The position numbers were made by a program, and so were the translations under genes. Positions 1 through 8,925 of a DNA stretch of 64,000 bases are shown here, one piece after another. Numbering within the stretch: the first letter of the stretch is position 1; the number at the start of each line of letters is the position of its first letter. This stretch comes from Bremerella sp. JC817 (GTDB lineage: Bacteria; Planctomycetota; Planctomycetia; Pirellulales; Pirellulaceae): positions 186,001-250,000 of the forward strand of contig NZ_JBFEFG010000259.1 in NCBI RefSeq assembly GCF_040718835.1, given 5' to 3'. The notes under the pieces were generated by a model. It was not told the origin of the DNA, made no database searches, and saw nothing but the letters and a program-made list of their open reading frames with translations.

Positions 1-393
1 GCCGCGGCAAAGGTCTTTCACATCGCGGAGGCGGCACGGATGGCGATTGATCAGATACTCGCCTTCGCCACTCCGAAACACACGCCGGGTGACGTGGACT
101 TCGGGGGCGTCGATCGGCAGAGTTCCCTCGGAATTATCGAACACGATGGTCGCCTCGGCGGCGTTCATCGGTTTGCGTCCATGGGCGGCCGAGCCCTTGA
201 AGATGACGTCGGCCATTTCCTTACCACGCAGGCTCTTGGCACTTTGCTCGCCAAGAACCCACTTGATGGCGTCGACAATGTTCGATTTGCCGGAACCATT
301 GGGGCCGACAACCACCGTGATTCCCTCAGGGAATTCCAGGCGAGTCTTGTCGGCAAAACTCTTAAAGCCGTGAAGCTCTAAGGCTTTCAGCAT
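1..393 (-). CDS. smc: Chromosome segregation ATPase SMC, N-terminal part (3' end outside window)
   Basis: Only the first 131 codons are present; the frame stays open to the left edge. The protein opens [17 protein letters not shown], followed by the Walker A motif GPNGSGKSN near residues 33-41, then [17 protein letters not shown], the classic SMC ATPase head. SMC forms an antiparallel coiled-coil dimer that, with ScpA and ScpB, compacts and segregates the chromosome. MukB has a different head sequence, and RecN and SbcC lack this WVLGEQ signature, so the call is firm. The ATG is the natural start because the family begins directly with this beta strand. No clear Shine-Dalgarno sequence precedes it. 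About 60 bp separate it from the stop of the next gene on the same strand. Confidence 0.95.
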   Translation of the reverse strand, partial: MLKALELHGFKSFADKTRLEFPEGITVVVGPNGSGKSNIVDAIKWVLGEQSAKSLRGKEMADVIFKGSAAHGRKPMNAAEATIVFDNSEGTLPIDAPEVHVTRRVFRSGEGEYLINRHPCRLRDVKDLCRG

Positions 394-453
394 GGTCGGC
401 TCCGAACCGGCGACGGATTAATAGGACACCAAGGGCAAACATACCAGCGTCCT

Positions 454-2229
454 CTAATCGAACGTTGGGATCAAGGCGTCATCCCCGTCAGCGTAGGTCT
501 TCACATCCGCCGACTCTTCCGGTTGGGGGATTTCTTCCGACTGGGTGAAGTTCTCTGTGACCGATTCCTCAGTGCTATCCGACGCTTCCAGTTCTTCGGT
601 GCGGACGTACTTGCGGTCTGGGCGTGGCATGGCGTTCACTTCGACGCGAACGTTCAAATACCCCTCGTTTCGGAGGGCAAAGACCGTGCGGACAATTTCG
701 CCGTAGCCACAGTCGATGGTCGCCAGCGACTTGATTACGTCCTTCAGCTCGCTCGAGCAGTATTGCTCCAGTTCGCTGCCATCGGGCTGGAAGCGGACAA
801 TTCGGAGCTTACGATGCCCATCCGAGCGAATTGTCAGGCCTTCCGGACCAATATAAGCGACATCCCCTTCCAAACGGACTTCGTTGCCGAAAATGACGAT
901 TTCGGGCCGATCCTTCAAGCGGAAGTGGACCAGTGGGGTAGAAGCGGAACGGACCAGGTGCATGTGCACGGCGTTCTCCAAGAGATCGCCCGCCACCGAA
1001 GGGAGCACAGCCGAACGCTTCTTCAACTGATCGAACGCCCCGTAACGAGCTTCCGCGCTTTCTGCGTGCAGCAGGCCTTCCAGGCTATCGATCACATCCA
1101 GGTCGTCAAACGAGCCCAACGCCACCAAAGCACGGTAACGGAAACCGTTGTGGGTTCGAGCCGCTTCGGTCAGAGGTTCGATACAAGCAGGATCGCTCAA
1201 AAACGCCAGCGATTCCGCGGAACAGAAGCGGACCAATTCGCTGTTCGACGATAGCCCCTTCTTGAGCGAAGGAATCCCTTCTTTGCCGACCGCTTCCAGC
1301 TTCAACGCACCGGCCTGGGCGGTTTCTTCCTGGAGAAGTTCTGCTTCACACTCGATGATATGGCGACGGCGGAACTGGGTTCCTTGAGCGATCGGGATGA
1401 AGCGAATCACTCGCATGTAGCGGTTGATGTTGCCTTCGTACAGCGGATGCACGTCCAACGCGATGAACTTGTCGGTCTTCGGCGTGGCGACACCTTGCTT
1501 GCTGCCGTTGCGGTACATGTAAAAGCGGTTGTTGATCGCCGTACCGATATTAGCACTGGCGGCGATCGAGGCCTGGCCTTCAATCAAACCAAGGCCCAGC
1601 GGGCGTTCTTCTTCCATCACGGCGCCACCCAGGATGTAGCCGCGTGTCATGTTCGATTTGCCAGAGTTGCCTTCGACAACGCTATCGAGCACGACGGGGC
1701 CCGACGCTTTGGCGACAACGTTACCGGTACGAGGGCGACCACCAAGGAACGCCATTTCCGAGAGGCGAGTTTCCGGGGCGTAACCATGTTCGATGCTAAC
1801 CGTGTCGGTTTCTGCCGGAGCGAGAATGCGGACATCGATGGTGTCCCCTTTGCGAGCCCCAGGAGGAATCACGGCTTCTGCCATGACCAGCGCGGTGTTG
1901 GGATTTTTCATCCACATTTGCGGCTGATCGACTTCGCGAACGCGCATTTCATTCAGCAGCAGATCGCGGGCAGGGGAGGGAGGTGGATCGCTACCGGTGC
2001 CACGAAGCCCGGTCAGCAGCGTAACCCCTTTCACCACGGCCGTGTTAAGACCGCCCGGAACGGTCAGATCGCCGACCATCCGAACTTTGTCCCACTCGTG
2101 GGAAGGTTGCTTTTCATCTACTTCTTTGCTGGTCCACGGGCTGATGCAGCCTGCGGTGACCAATGATCCGCCGATCATCAGACTGAGAAGTAGATAACGT
2201 GCCGTATGAGAGCGTCCGTGCGGTGCCAT
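454..2229 (-). CDS. FlgI-like (flagellar P-ring related) lipoprotein with HEAT-like C-terminal region
   Basis: 591 residues from the chosen ATG; a longer frame begins 32 codons upstream, but this start puts a lipoprotein signal (LLLSLMIGGSLVTAGC, lipobox Cys28) at the N-terminus. Residues about 50-330 resemble the flagellar P-ring protein FlgI: VKGVTLLTGLRGTGSD, then NPNTALVMAEAVIPPGARKGDTIDV. The following 150 residues look like paired alpha-helical HEAT repeats (SLAFLSDPACIEPLTEAA, RALVALGSFDDLDVIDSLEG), and the tail is acidic. Genuine FlgI is about 370 residues, Sec-exported and not lipidated, so this is either a planctomycete P-ring variant or a paralogue with another envelope role. fliG and a cheX-like gene lie within 7 kb, but no other ring or rod gene adjoins it. 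Confidence 0.7.
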   Translation of the reverse strand: MAPHGRSHTARYLLLSLMIGGSLVTAGCISPWTSKEVDEKQPSHEWDKVRMVGDLTVPGGLNTAVVKGVTLLTGLRGTGSDPPPSPARDLLLNEMRVREVDQPQMWMKNPNTALVMAEAVIPPGARKGDTIDVRILAPAETDTVSIEHGYAPETRLSEMAFLGGRPRTGNVVAKASGPVVLDSVVEGNSGKSNMTRGYILGGAVMEEERPLGLGLIEGQASIAASANIGTAINNRFYMYRNGSKQGVATPKTDKFIALDVHPLYEGNINRYMRVIRFIPIAQGTQFRRRHIIECEAELLQEETAQAGALKLEAVGKEGIPSLKKGLSSNSELVRFCSAESLAFLSDPACIEPLTEAARTHNGFRYRALVALGSFDDLDVIDSLEGLLHAESAEARYGAFDQLKKRSAVLPSVAGDLLENAVHMHLVRSASTPLVHFRLKDRPEIVIFGNEVRLEGDVAYIGPEGLTIRSDGHRKLRIVRFQPDGSELEQYCSSELKDVIKSLATIDCGYGEIVRTVFALRNEGYLNVRVEVNAMPRPDRKYVRTEELEASDSTEESVTENFTQSEEIPQPEESADVKTYADGDDALIPTFD

Positions 2230-2443
2230 TAGGTGCAGATCCGTCGATAAACCTACGGTTTGGCCTAGGGAATTCCTTTCCCGAAAGACCATTTCGCCCG
2301 AGACCATAGAAGAAACTGATAGCACCGGTCAAGATCAGATTTTCAGGCGACCACCCGCGGAAGACCGATCCCGTCGGGTAACCTGCCGCCGCCTTAGACC
2401 GCTGCCAGGATTGCAGCGGCCTCGTACAAGGCGACATGGATGC

Positions 2444-3217
2444 TTACAGGCGACGAAGATGGAACCCTCCGTCGACGTTGATCCGTTGGCCGGTGCTGAA
2501 CGGAAAATAGTCGGCACAGATGGCCGAAACCGCCTTGGCAACATCTTCTGGCTGGCCCCATCGTTTGATCGGGCTCAGGCCATCGGCGATTTGCTGATCG
2601 TATTTCTCTTTGACAGGACCTGTCATGTCGGTGGCAATGACACCGGGGCAGACTTCAAAAATTTGAATCTTCTCGTCCCCCAGCCGATCGGCGAACAAAT
2701 TGGTCATCATCGCCAGGCCCGCCTTGGCAATGCAGTAATCGGCCCGGTTAGGGCTACTGGCATAGGCCGAAAGGGAGGACAGATTTATGATCTTTCCGCC
2801 GGCGATGATGCCTTGCTCGATCTGGCCGAGCATGCTGTTGGCGGCGGCCTGAGAGAGGAAGAACGGGCCCTTCAGGTTGGTATCGAGCACCAGGTCCCAG
2901 TTCTCAGGCGTTGCTTCCAACAGGTCGAGTCTGCCTGGCGAGGTGATGCCGGCGTTATTGACCAGAACATCCAGCCGCTGCCATTTGGCCAACGTCTGCT
3001 CGAGCAGTTGGGCCCGGCCTTCCGGCGAAGCGACACTTGCCTGAACGGCAATGGCCGCGCCGCCAGCCGCTTCGATCTGGGCGACCACTTCGTTGGCGGC
3101 ATCCGGGCTCGAATTGTAATTGACCGTGACACAAAAACCGTCGGCCGCCAGTTGCAGGGCGATCGCTCGACCGATTCCTCGGGAACTGCCGGTGACGATG
3201 GCAACAGGATTCGACAT
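2444..3217 (-). CDS. Short-chain dehydrogenase/reductase, FabG-like (3-oxoacyl-ACP reductase family)
   Basis: 257 residues, the usual length for a classical SDR. The NAD(P)-binding motif TGSSRGIG is at residues 9-16, the NNAG motif follows near 88-91, and the catalytic Ser-Tyr-Lys set is in LSSLSAYASSPNRADYCIAK. The C-terminal INVDGG is typical of FabG-like enzymes. The reaction is likely NAD(P)H-dependent reduction of a keto group; whether the substrate is 3-oxoacyl-ACP or a sugar or other ketone cannot be read here, since no acpP, fabD or fabF is near. The gene stands alone. Its 5' leader holds a rho-independent-like terminator about 40 bp before the ATG, which suggests either an upstream small RNA or attenuation of this gene. 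A 7-bp GC-rich hairpin lies downstream at 2399-2419. Confidence 0.85.
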   Translation of the reverse strand: MSNPVAIVTGSSRGIGRAIALQLAADGFCVTVNYNSSPDAANEVVAQIEAAGGAAIAVQASVASPEGRAQLLEQTLAKWQRLDVLVNNAGITSPGRLDLLEATPENWDLVLDTNLKGPFFLSQAAANSMLGQIEQGIIAGGKIINLSSLSAYASSPNRADYCIAKAGLAMMTNLFADRLGDEKIQIFEVCPGVIATDMTGPVKEKYDQQIADGLSPIKRWGQPEDVAKAVSAICADYFPFSTGQRINVDGGFHLRRL

Positions 3218-3253
3218 GGGAAAGGACTCGTCAAAGATAGATTACGAAGGCGC

Positions 3254-3298
3254 ATAAAAAAACGGGGCGAGGATTCATCGTAGAATCTCTCGCCCCGT
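3254..3298 (-). terminator. Intrinsic terminator upstream of the SDR gene
   Basis: On the minus strand an ACGGGGCGAG-based stem (about 15 bp with a 2-nt bulge, loop of 6) is followed directly by seven T residues. It lies about 40 bp before the SDR start codon, so it either ends a small upstream RNA or acts as an attenuator. Confidence 0.7.
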
Positions 3299-3420
3299 CG
3301 GTGGAGGCGACCTCTGGAGCAAATGACCCAAGCTCCAGAGGTCTGACCGGAAGCCCTCTGTGAAGCACTTGCCAAGACGGCCGACCCAGTAGCCGTATAT
3401 TCTTGACAAGTATGAGCTTC
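3254..3420 (-). ncRNA. Candidate structured small RNA or leader, three hairpins
   Basis: Read on the minus strand there are three successive hairpins. The first (3420-3362) stacks GAAGC/GCTTC, CTTGTCAAG/CTTGGCAAG and ACGGC/GCCGT, with bulges of unequal size and a 10-nt loop. Its middle pair is G-U on this strand but a C-A mismatch on the other, which favours minus-strand transcription. The second (3343-3309) is a perfect 12-bp stem around GACCTCTGGAGC. The third (3298-3262) ends in a run of T and looks like an intrinsic terminator. No plausible protein is encoded. It does not resemble the 6S, SRP, tmRNA or RNase P RNA consensus that I know. It could be a free small RNA or a riboswitch-like leader of the downstream SDR gene. 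Confidence 0.45.
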
Positions 3421-3737
3421 AGCCCAGGAGGGGGGGCAGGCAGTTCCCGCAAACTACCAACGACAAAGGACTTCCGATGTCCATTTCCTGTAACCTGTCG
3501 CCACTTTGTGTCAGCGACGGGGGAGTAAATACGAAATCCCCAGGTCCGTGTCACGACCGATTTCTAAAAAATTTTTCGCCAGCTAAGCATTGGCGAATTG
3601 GTCCATTCAGCCCCGATTTAACAAACCGATTGACGCTGGCTGGCAGACTGTCGCTGGGAATCGAATATCACAAGAGGTACCATGGCGCCCGGTCCTGTTC
3701 ATTGACGAAGTGAAAACCGGTAGAAGAATCGTTCGCT
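3421..3737. other. Intergenic region between the structured RNA and the first tandem paralogue
   Basis: No convincing gene. Minus-strand frames here have poor composition and overlap the hairpin region. A 7-bp hairpin TTCGCCA/TGGCGAA at 3575-3597 is flanked by A and T runs on its left side and could act as a weak minus-strand terminator. The promoter of the plus-strand paralogue cluster must lie here, but I cannot place it confidently. Confidence 0.5.
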
Positions 3738-5030
3738 ATGCCAGCCCATCGTTACGCCCAAACTCTCGTCTTCGCGATCGCCCTCGGTGCGGCCACAGCA
3801 GCTTTTTCAGCCGAACCTGCCGAGCAGATGGGGCAATGGGGGCAGTTGTTTCGGCCAGCCAGTGTCCCTTCGATCGCCGGGAAAGATTGGATCGAGTTCG
3901 AGACCGGGCCCTACGACTACGATCTCAAACACCGCGGCTGGCGGATGGACGATGATGCCGAACAGCTTCAGATCTTGACCTGGGAAGGGGAACTGCAGCG
4001 GTTTCGCAAACCGAAGCCAGGCGTCACGCGGCCAGAAGTTGAAAAGGTCGAACGTGATCCGAATGGAAGAATCGTGAGCATGAAGATTCGCCACGATCAA
4101 GATCCTGGTTTCATGACGGCCTGGGAGATCGAAGAGTGCGACTTCACCGAGATGTGTGAGTATCAGCTTAAAGGGTGGCCACCGGCGATCGACGTTGGGT
4201 TCATGAACCGGGCAGATCAGTTTGCCTACGACAAGAAGGACGCAATGCGAAACCTGGTCGATAGTGCCAAGTACGCGGCCTACGCCTTCGATCATGGCGA
4301 AATCGAAATAGCCAACCAGTTGCACAAGCTGGCCCGCGATCAGCACAAAGCCTACCTCGAAAAGTATCGTGAAGCCGAGCAGGATCTCGATCAATTCTTA
4401 GTCGAGCATCAAGCCCGAGAACTGAGGACGAGCGCCATCCGCCGTGGCAGAGCGGGGATTTCACGAGGCGAACTACTCGCGTTATGGCAGCAGATTCTGT
4501 CGCTTCCCAAAAACAAGCTGCAGCCGGAAGCGGACCAAATGGCGACCAGCTATCAACGTTTGATCGAAGAAGATATCGACTGGGAAGAACCCCGGGCCGA
4601 TGAAATTGCATCGATGCCGGTCGACCAACAGGTTGCCTATTGGATGCATCAACTGCGAGACCATAATGCTCGCCAGCAAACCGAGCCTGGCATGTGCAAT
4701 GTCTTGCTGGTGCCGACCGTTCCGGAGGGAGAAACGGCTCCACCCAACCCGGCGGACGAACTCCGCAAGCTGGGCACCGCCGCGATTCCGGCTTTGATCG
4801 AGCATATGGACGACACGCGTCCCACGCGCTGCTTCGGCTATTGGCGAATCGCTTCGGACGATGATATTCATCTGCTGACCTATGGCGATTGCTGCGTGCA
4901 GATCTTCGAGGCCATCGCGAACAAGCGGATCTATCGCCGAAAGACCACCACCAGCTATCCCAGCACCGATGGTCAGGCCGCCGATTGCCAGGCGAAAGCA
5001 GCCGCGTGGTGGCAAGAGCAGCAACCTTAG
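3738..5030 (+). CDS. Secreted protein of unknown function, tandem paralogue 1 of 3
   Basis: 430 residues with a Sec signal peptide (residues 1-25, ending AAFSAEP). Three parts are visible: an N-terminal block with GKDWIEFETGPYDYDLKHRG and a short beta-rich stretch (GWRMDDDAEQLQILTWEGEL); a helical middle (about residues 165-300); and a C-terminal block with LRKLGTAAIPALIEHMDDTR, YGDCCVQIFE and CQAKAAAWW. The LGTAAIPALIEHM segment is like a single HEAT helix pair. The next two genes share the same three-block plan and are clear paralogues. I do not recognise a named family. Export to the periplasm is likely; any enzymatic activity is unknown. The paired Cys in DCC and the later Cys could form disulfides or bind a metal. 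Confidence 0.85.
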   Translation: MPAHRYAQTLVFAIALGAATAAFSAEPAEQMGQWGQLFRPASVPSIAGKDWIEFETGPYDYDLKHRGWRMDDDAEQLQILTWEGELQRFRKPKPGVTRPEVEKVERDPNGRIVSMKIRHDQDPGFMTAWEIEECDFTEMCEYQLKGWPPAIDVGFMNRADQFAYDKKDAMRNLVDSAKYAAYAFDHGEIEIANQLHKLARDQHKAYLEKYREAEQDLDQFLVEHQARELRTSAIRRGRAGISRGELLALWQQILSLPKNKLQPEADQMATSYQRLIEEDIDWEEPRADEIASMPVDQQVAYWMHQLRDHNARQQTEPGMCNVLLVPTVPEGETAPPNPADELRKLGTAAIPALIEHMDDTRPTRCFGYWRIASDDDIHLLTYGDCCVQIFEAIANKRIYRRKTTTSYPSTDGQAADCQAKAAAWWQEQQP

Positions 5031-5143
5031 CCGAACATTTTCTCCTCATCGGTTATGCTGAAAGCTGCGACGAAGCGGGTCGGCAAGATCGAACCTGGCC
5101 GACTGCTTCCTGATGCCTGGGGAATGTGCCACTGGAGGGCGTA

Positions 5144-6406
5144 ATGAATCAACCTGCTCGAAGCCTAGCCCAGACGAACCTTTCGATCTGCCTGCTGGTC
5201 GGGCAAGCGTTGTCGGTCGCCAGCGCTGCCGAGCAAGCCCCTCGGCCCACCGCTGAGGTCGCCGAACAGATTACGCGATTCTCGCGTTTGCTCTCGCTCG
5301 AAGATCCTCAGCTTCTGGTCGATAAGCCTTGGGCAGTCATCGAAACAGGCCCGAGCAATGTCCCGAAAATGCTCGAAGGGTGGGTGATCGATCAGGATTC
5401 CGATCAGATTCAGCTGCTCGACTGGCAAGGAGATCTACGACGGCTTCGCTATCCTTCGGAAGATCAACAAAGGCCGGCATTGATGCGTCTCTTGAATGGC
5501 AAGCTCGACGTCGCCAGCCTTGAGCCGTCCGACTATGTGATCGCCTGGGAGTACCGCGAAGTCGATTTCGCCCAGCGAAGTCGCGAGTTCCTCCAGAAGT
5601 TGAAACGACGCGACCGCAACGCAATTACCATTCAAACGCTGCTCGATACGGCTCGCTATACGTTCGCGGCGTGGATCCAGGACGACCGCGAGCATGCCTT
5701 GGAGCTGTTCGATCAACTGGAACAAAAACAGCAAACGTTCCTCGATATCCGCGGCGTGCCTCATGAAGAGCTGGTCGAGCTCGATCCGTTTCTCGATTGG
5801 TTCTTCGCCGCCGAGCTCCGCACGCGGTCCGTGCTGATGACACGCAATCGCCATCCCTTCGGCGAGATCGCCCACCTCTGGCTGCGGATGGCTATGATGC
5901 CGGACGATTTGTTTCACGAAGAAGTGAAGAACCTCGTCGCCGGCTATCAACTGCTGGTCGGGGAAGAAGGAACCGTGCCGGAGCTTTCACCGCGTGAAAT
6001 CGCCGCGCTCAGCGAGCAGGAACAAGTCGACTATTGGATGTATCACCTGCGGAACTACGTGTCGATGCCGACGCTGCTGATGCGAAACGTTCGCAAGGAA
6101 GTGAACCCGGCCCTCGAGTTGAAGAAGCTCGGCGACGCCGCCATCCCGACATTGATCGAGCACATGACCGACATGCGTCCGACGCGGTGCCAATCGCGCT
6201 ATATTCGCTTCCAGCACATGCATGTCTGGCCGCTGCGTTATGGCGACTGCTGCGTGACGATCTTCGAGGATATGACGAAGCAGCAGATCTTCGACCGGGA
6301 AGCCAAGACCCATCATCCCACCTACGACGGCGTGGCGGCCCAGTGTCAGGCCAAAGCCCAGGCCTGGTGGGATGCAGAACAAACGCGACGCCAGCAAATG
6401 CCATAA
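5144..6406 (+). CDS. Secreted protein of unknown function, tandem paralogue 2 of 3
   Basis: 420 residues. The longest frame starts 6 codons earlier, but the ATG here has GGAGGG 4 nt upstream. A weakly hydrophobic signal peptide (ICLLVGQALSVASAAEQ) follows. The blocks of paralogue 1 recur: DKPWAVIETGPSNVPKMLEG, IQLLDWQGDLRRL, a helical middle, then LKKLGDAAIPTLIEHMTDMR, YGDCCVTIFEDM, THHPTYDGVAAQCQAKAQAWW. The Cys residues of the DCC motif and of the C-terminal CQAKA motif are retained. The 113-bp gap after paralogue 1 and the shared strand suggest co-transcription. Function unknown. Confidence 0.85.
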   Translation: MNQPARSLAQTNLSICLLVGQALSVASAAEQAPRPTAEVAEQITRFSRLLSLEDPQLLVDKPWAVIETGPSNVPKMLEGWVIDQDSDQIQLLDWQGDLRRLRYPSEDQQRPALMRLLNGKLDVASLEPSDYVIAWEYREVDFAQRSREFLQKLKRRDRNAITIQTLLDTARYTFAAWIQDDREHALELFDQLEQKQQTFLDIRGVPHEELVELDPFLDWFFAAELRTRSVLMTRNRHPFGEIAHLWLRMAMMPDDLFHEEVKNLVAGYQLLVGEEGTVPELSPREIAALSEQEQVDYWMYHLRNYVSMPTLLMRNVRKEVNPALELKKLGDAAIPTLIEHMTDMRPTRCQSRYIRFQHMHVWPLRYGDCCVTIFEDMTKQQIFDREAKTHHPTYDGVAAQCQAKAQAWWDAEQTRRQQMP

Positions 6407-6486
6407 AAATAGTTGCCGGTGGGGTGTGCAACCTCCACAATAGAGCCGTCCCCACAACCGAAGGATGGAACGACAGGAGGATTTCG

Positions 6487-7752
6487 GTGAATCGGTCAGC
6501 AATGGGTATCATCGTCGCGATGCTGGCGATGCTGGTTTCGCTGGAGGCAAGCCAGCGGCAAATCTGGGCGGAAGAACCTGACCCTCAGGTCATCTCGCGA
6601 ATCCAAAGGCTCTCAGGCCTATTCGACGTCGCCGATAGCGCCGAACTGGAAGGGAAGCCCTGGGTCGAGCTAGGCACCGGTCCGTACAACGCGGCCGAGC
6701 GGCATGAAGGCTGGCTGTTGGAGCAAGCGGCCGGCTTCGTTTCGATCCGGACCTTTCAAGGCGAGCTGAAGCGTTTCCCGGTACCGCCATCCGGTGCGGA
6801 ACGGCCGCGCATTCATTATGACTTGCAGCAAGAGCTGGTCGACGAACAACTGGAAAAGGCCGACTATCGACTGGCCTGGCTCGTCATCCCCTCGAACGTG
6901 CAGAATCGAGCCAGCTCGGTTCTCCGAATCGAACGCCGTAAAGCAGCCCACATGCGTCGAGCCGACGGCGTGCTTGAGATTGCCCGCTACGCTTATATCC
7001 TGCTAACGCAAGGCGACCTTGAGCAAGCCATCGAGATGTACCAGTTCGCGGAAGAAACCTATCCCAGATATCTGAAGCGGCTTGGTGTCACTGGCGAACA
7101 ATATTCCAACTTGAACCAGTTTGTGGGGACGCATTACGCTCGCACGCTTCGCAATGATGCTTTGGCCCAGCGTTCCGAGGAAATCACGGACGAACAGATG
7201 CTCGAACGTTGGCTCCGCATTTCACGCGTGCCGGACAACGTCGACTACGAGCACGTGGTCTCGCTGGTCGAAGGGTACGTCTTGCTGGCTGGCGATCGCG
7301 ATCCGTTTGAATCGGTCGTTGAAGTTCCCGACATGAAAGGGTGGAGCAAATCGCAGCAGGCGGAGTTCTGGGTTTCGGTCATTCATCGTCAGCCATGGCC
7401 TAACGATGGCATGACCGACACGCAGAAATCGATGAACGGGATCGTACAGCTCAAGGAACTTGGCCGCGCGGCGTTGCCGGCGATCGTCGGCCGGATGGAC
7501 GACATCCGCCCGATGAAAATCACCACCTACTGGATCCGCCATAATGAAATGGGCTACTGGCCGATGCGCTGCAGCGATGGCTGCGTGCGACTGTTTGAAG
7601 AAATCACCGGCCATTCGCTTTACAGCCGGGAAGGCAAAATCGGGTATCCCAGCTACGACGGTATGGTGCCCATCTGCCGAGACAATGCCCAAAGATGGCT
7701 CGAGAATAAACGGGGACGTTCGAATTTGAGTGCCTCCAGCAGCCAACCCTAG
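6487..7752 (+). CDS. Secreted protein of unknown function, tandem paralogue 3 of 3
   Basis: 421 residues from a GTG start with the Shine-Dalgarno ACAGGAGG 7 nt upstream; the much longer open frame that begins inside paralogue 2 is an artefact. A signal peptide (IIVAMLAMLVSLEAS) is followed by GKPWVELGTGPYNAAERHEG, then LKELGRAALPAIVGRMDDIR and a C-terminal YPSYDGMVPICRDNAQRWLE. It is the most divergent copy: the DCC motif has become SDGC, so one of the paired Cys is lost, while the later Cys remains. It ends 2 bp from the stop of the convergent fliG gene. Function unknown. Confidence 0.85.
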   Translation: MNRSAMGIIVAMLAMLVSLEASQRQIWAEEPDPQVISRIQRLSGLFDVADSAELEGKPWVELGTGPYNAAERHEGWLLEQAAGFVSIRTFQGELKRFPVPPSGAERPRIHYDLQQELVDEQLEKADYRLAWLVIPSNVQNRASSVLRIERRKAAHMRRADGVLEIARYAYILLTQGDLEQAIEMYQFAEETYPRYLKRLGVTGEQYSNLNQFVGTHYARTLRNDALAQRSEEITDEQMLERWLRISRVPDNVDYEHVVSLVEGYVLLAGDRDPFESVVEVPDMKGWSKSQQAEFWVSVIHRQPWPNDGMTDTQKSMNGIVQLKELGRAALPAIVGRMDDIRPMKITTYWIRHNEMGYWPMRCSDGCVRLFEEITGHSLYSREGKIGYPSYDGMVPICRDNAQRWLENKRGRSNLSASSSQP

Positions 7753-7754
7753 GG

Positions 7755-8780
7755 CTACTGGATCATCATTTCTTCTTCGTCCGAAACCGAGAGCTGGATT
7801 TCGCCAGCATCTTCCAGACGACGCACGATATCGACGATCTGCTGCTGAACCCCTTCGACTTCCGACAGCTTGACCGAGCCGAGGAAGTCCATTTCTTCCA
7901 GCAGCATTTCGCCGGCACGTTTCGACATGTTGCCGACGATCTTGTCGCGCAAGTCCTGGCTGGCTCCCTTGAGTGCCATGGCCCACTGCGAGGTCTCGAC
8001 GTTCTTGAGGACCGCTTGGATGTCTTTGTCGGCCAGCTTTTGAATGTCGTCGAAGACGAACATCAAGCGGCGAATTTCTTCGACCAGGTCTGGATCTTCC
8101 TGCGAGAGATTCTCGAGCAGGGCCTTGCCGGTGCTGCGGTCGGTAACGTTGAGGATCTCGGCCACGCTGGGGATACCGCCGGCATTTTCGAACGACTGGC
8201 TCATCACGCTGGCCATTCGATCTTCCAGCCCGCGTTCGACCTCGCGGATCACCTCGGGGTTGGTTTGCCCCATATTGGCAATGCGGCGAATAACCGATAA
8301 CTGCCGCTCGGCCGGTAAGCCCGAGATCAACTCGGCACCATACGAAGCAGGCAAGTGAGACAAAATAAGGGCGATCGTCTGCGGATGCTCGTCCACGATA
8401 AAGGTCAGTAAGTTCTGACTATCGACCTTCCGCAAGAAGCCAAAGGGAACCGATTCGACCGACTGGCGGACGTTGTCCAGCGTTTCAGTCGCGTTCTTTC
8501 CCAGGGCCTTCGTCACCAGGCTTTTCGCCAGGTTGATCCCACCACCACCGCCTCCCAGTTGGTTGGGATTCTGCTCGGCGAAGGCCAGAATTGCGGCCTC
8601 TTGCTCGGCACCGCTCAAGTTGTCGAGCTGGGCGATCTCGATACAGACCGCTTCGACCTGTTTCGGCGTCAACTTCCCCATCAACTTCGCAGCTTCATCC
8701 TCGGGCAGCGTCATCAAAATGATGGCAGCCTTGCGGAGCGCTGGGTTCGAGAAGTGCTGGCTTGGGTCGCGTTTGGCCAT
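7755..8780 (-). CDS. fliG: Flagellar motor switch protein FliG
   Basis: 341 residues, the typical FliG length. The N-terminal part reads RKAAIILMTLPEDEAAKLMGKL, the middle domain has the signature FIVDEHPQTIALILSHLPA, and the C-terminal part carries the charged torque helix region (MLLEEMDFLGSVKLSEVE). FliG sits on the cytoplasmic face of the MS ring, links FliF to FliM/FliN and contacts the MotA stator. The start was placed at MAKRDPSQH rather than 33 codons earlier because the upstream part is not FliG-like. The N-terminal half has a Gly-rich insertion (GGGGGGIN) in the linker. No fliF, fliH or fliI adjoins it, so the flagellar genes are dispersed here. Confidence 0.95.
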   Translation of the reverse strand: MAKRDPSQHFSNPALRKAAIILMTLPEDEAAKLMGKLTPKQVEAVCIEIAQLDNLSGAEQEAAILAFAEQNPNQLGGGGGGINLAKSLVTKALGKNATETLDNVRQSVESVPFGFLRKVDSQNLLTFIVDEHPQTIALILSHLPASYGAELISGLPAERQLSVIRRIANMGQTNPEVIREVERGLEDRMASVMSQSFENAGGIPSVAEILNVTDRSTGKALLENLSQEDPDLVEEIRRLMFVFDDIQKLADKDIQAVLKNVETSQWAMALKGASQDLRDKIVGNMSKRAGEMLLEEMDFLGSVKLSEVEGVQQQIVDIVRRLEDAGEIQLSVSDEEEMMIQ

Positions 8781-8925
8781 GGTAGTCGACAGGGGACGAC
8801 AGGAAATGAGAGGCTCGTGTATCCGTATTGATCGACAAGTTCGACTTTGACGATTAGTCAAAATCGCTCGGCGGCTCAACTGCTAGCATTCAAGCCATCC
8901 GAAAGGAGAGCCGTTAAATGCAAAA

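Noticed and set aside
3300..3420. SRP RNA, tmRNA or 6S RNA in the hairpin region
   Set aside because: The conserved apical GGAA motif of SRP RNA, the tRNA-like ends of tmRNA and the 6S bubble pattern were not found.
3231..3554. 107-codon minus-strand frame upstream of the SDR gene
   Set aside because: It runs through three stable hairpins and a terminator, and the translation has no signal or motif.
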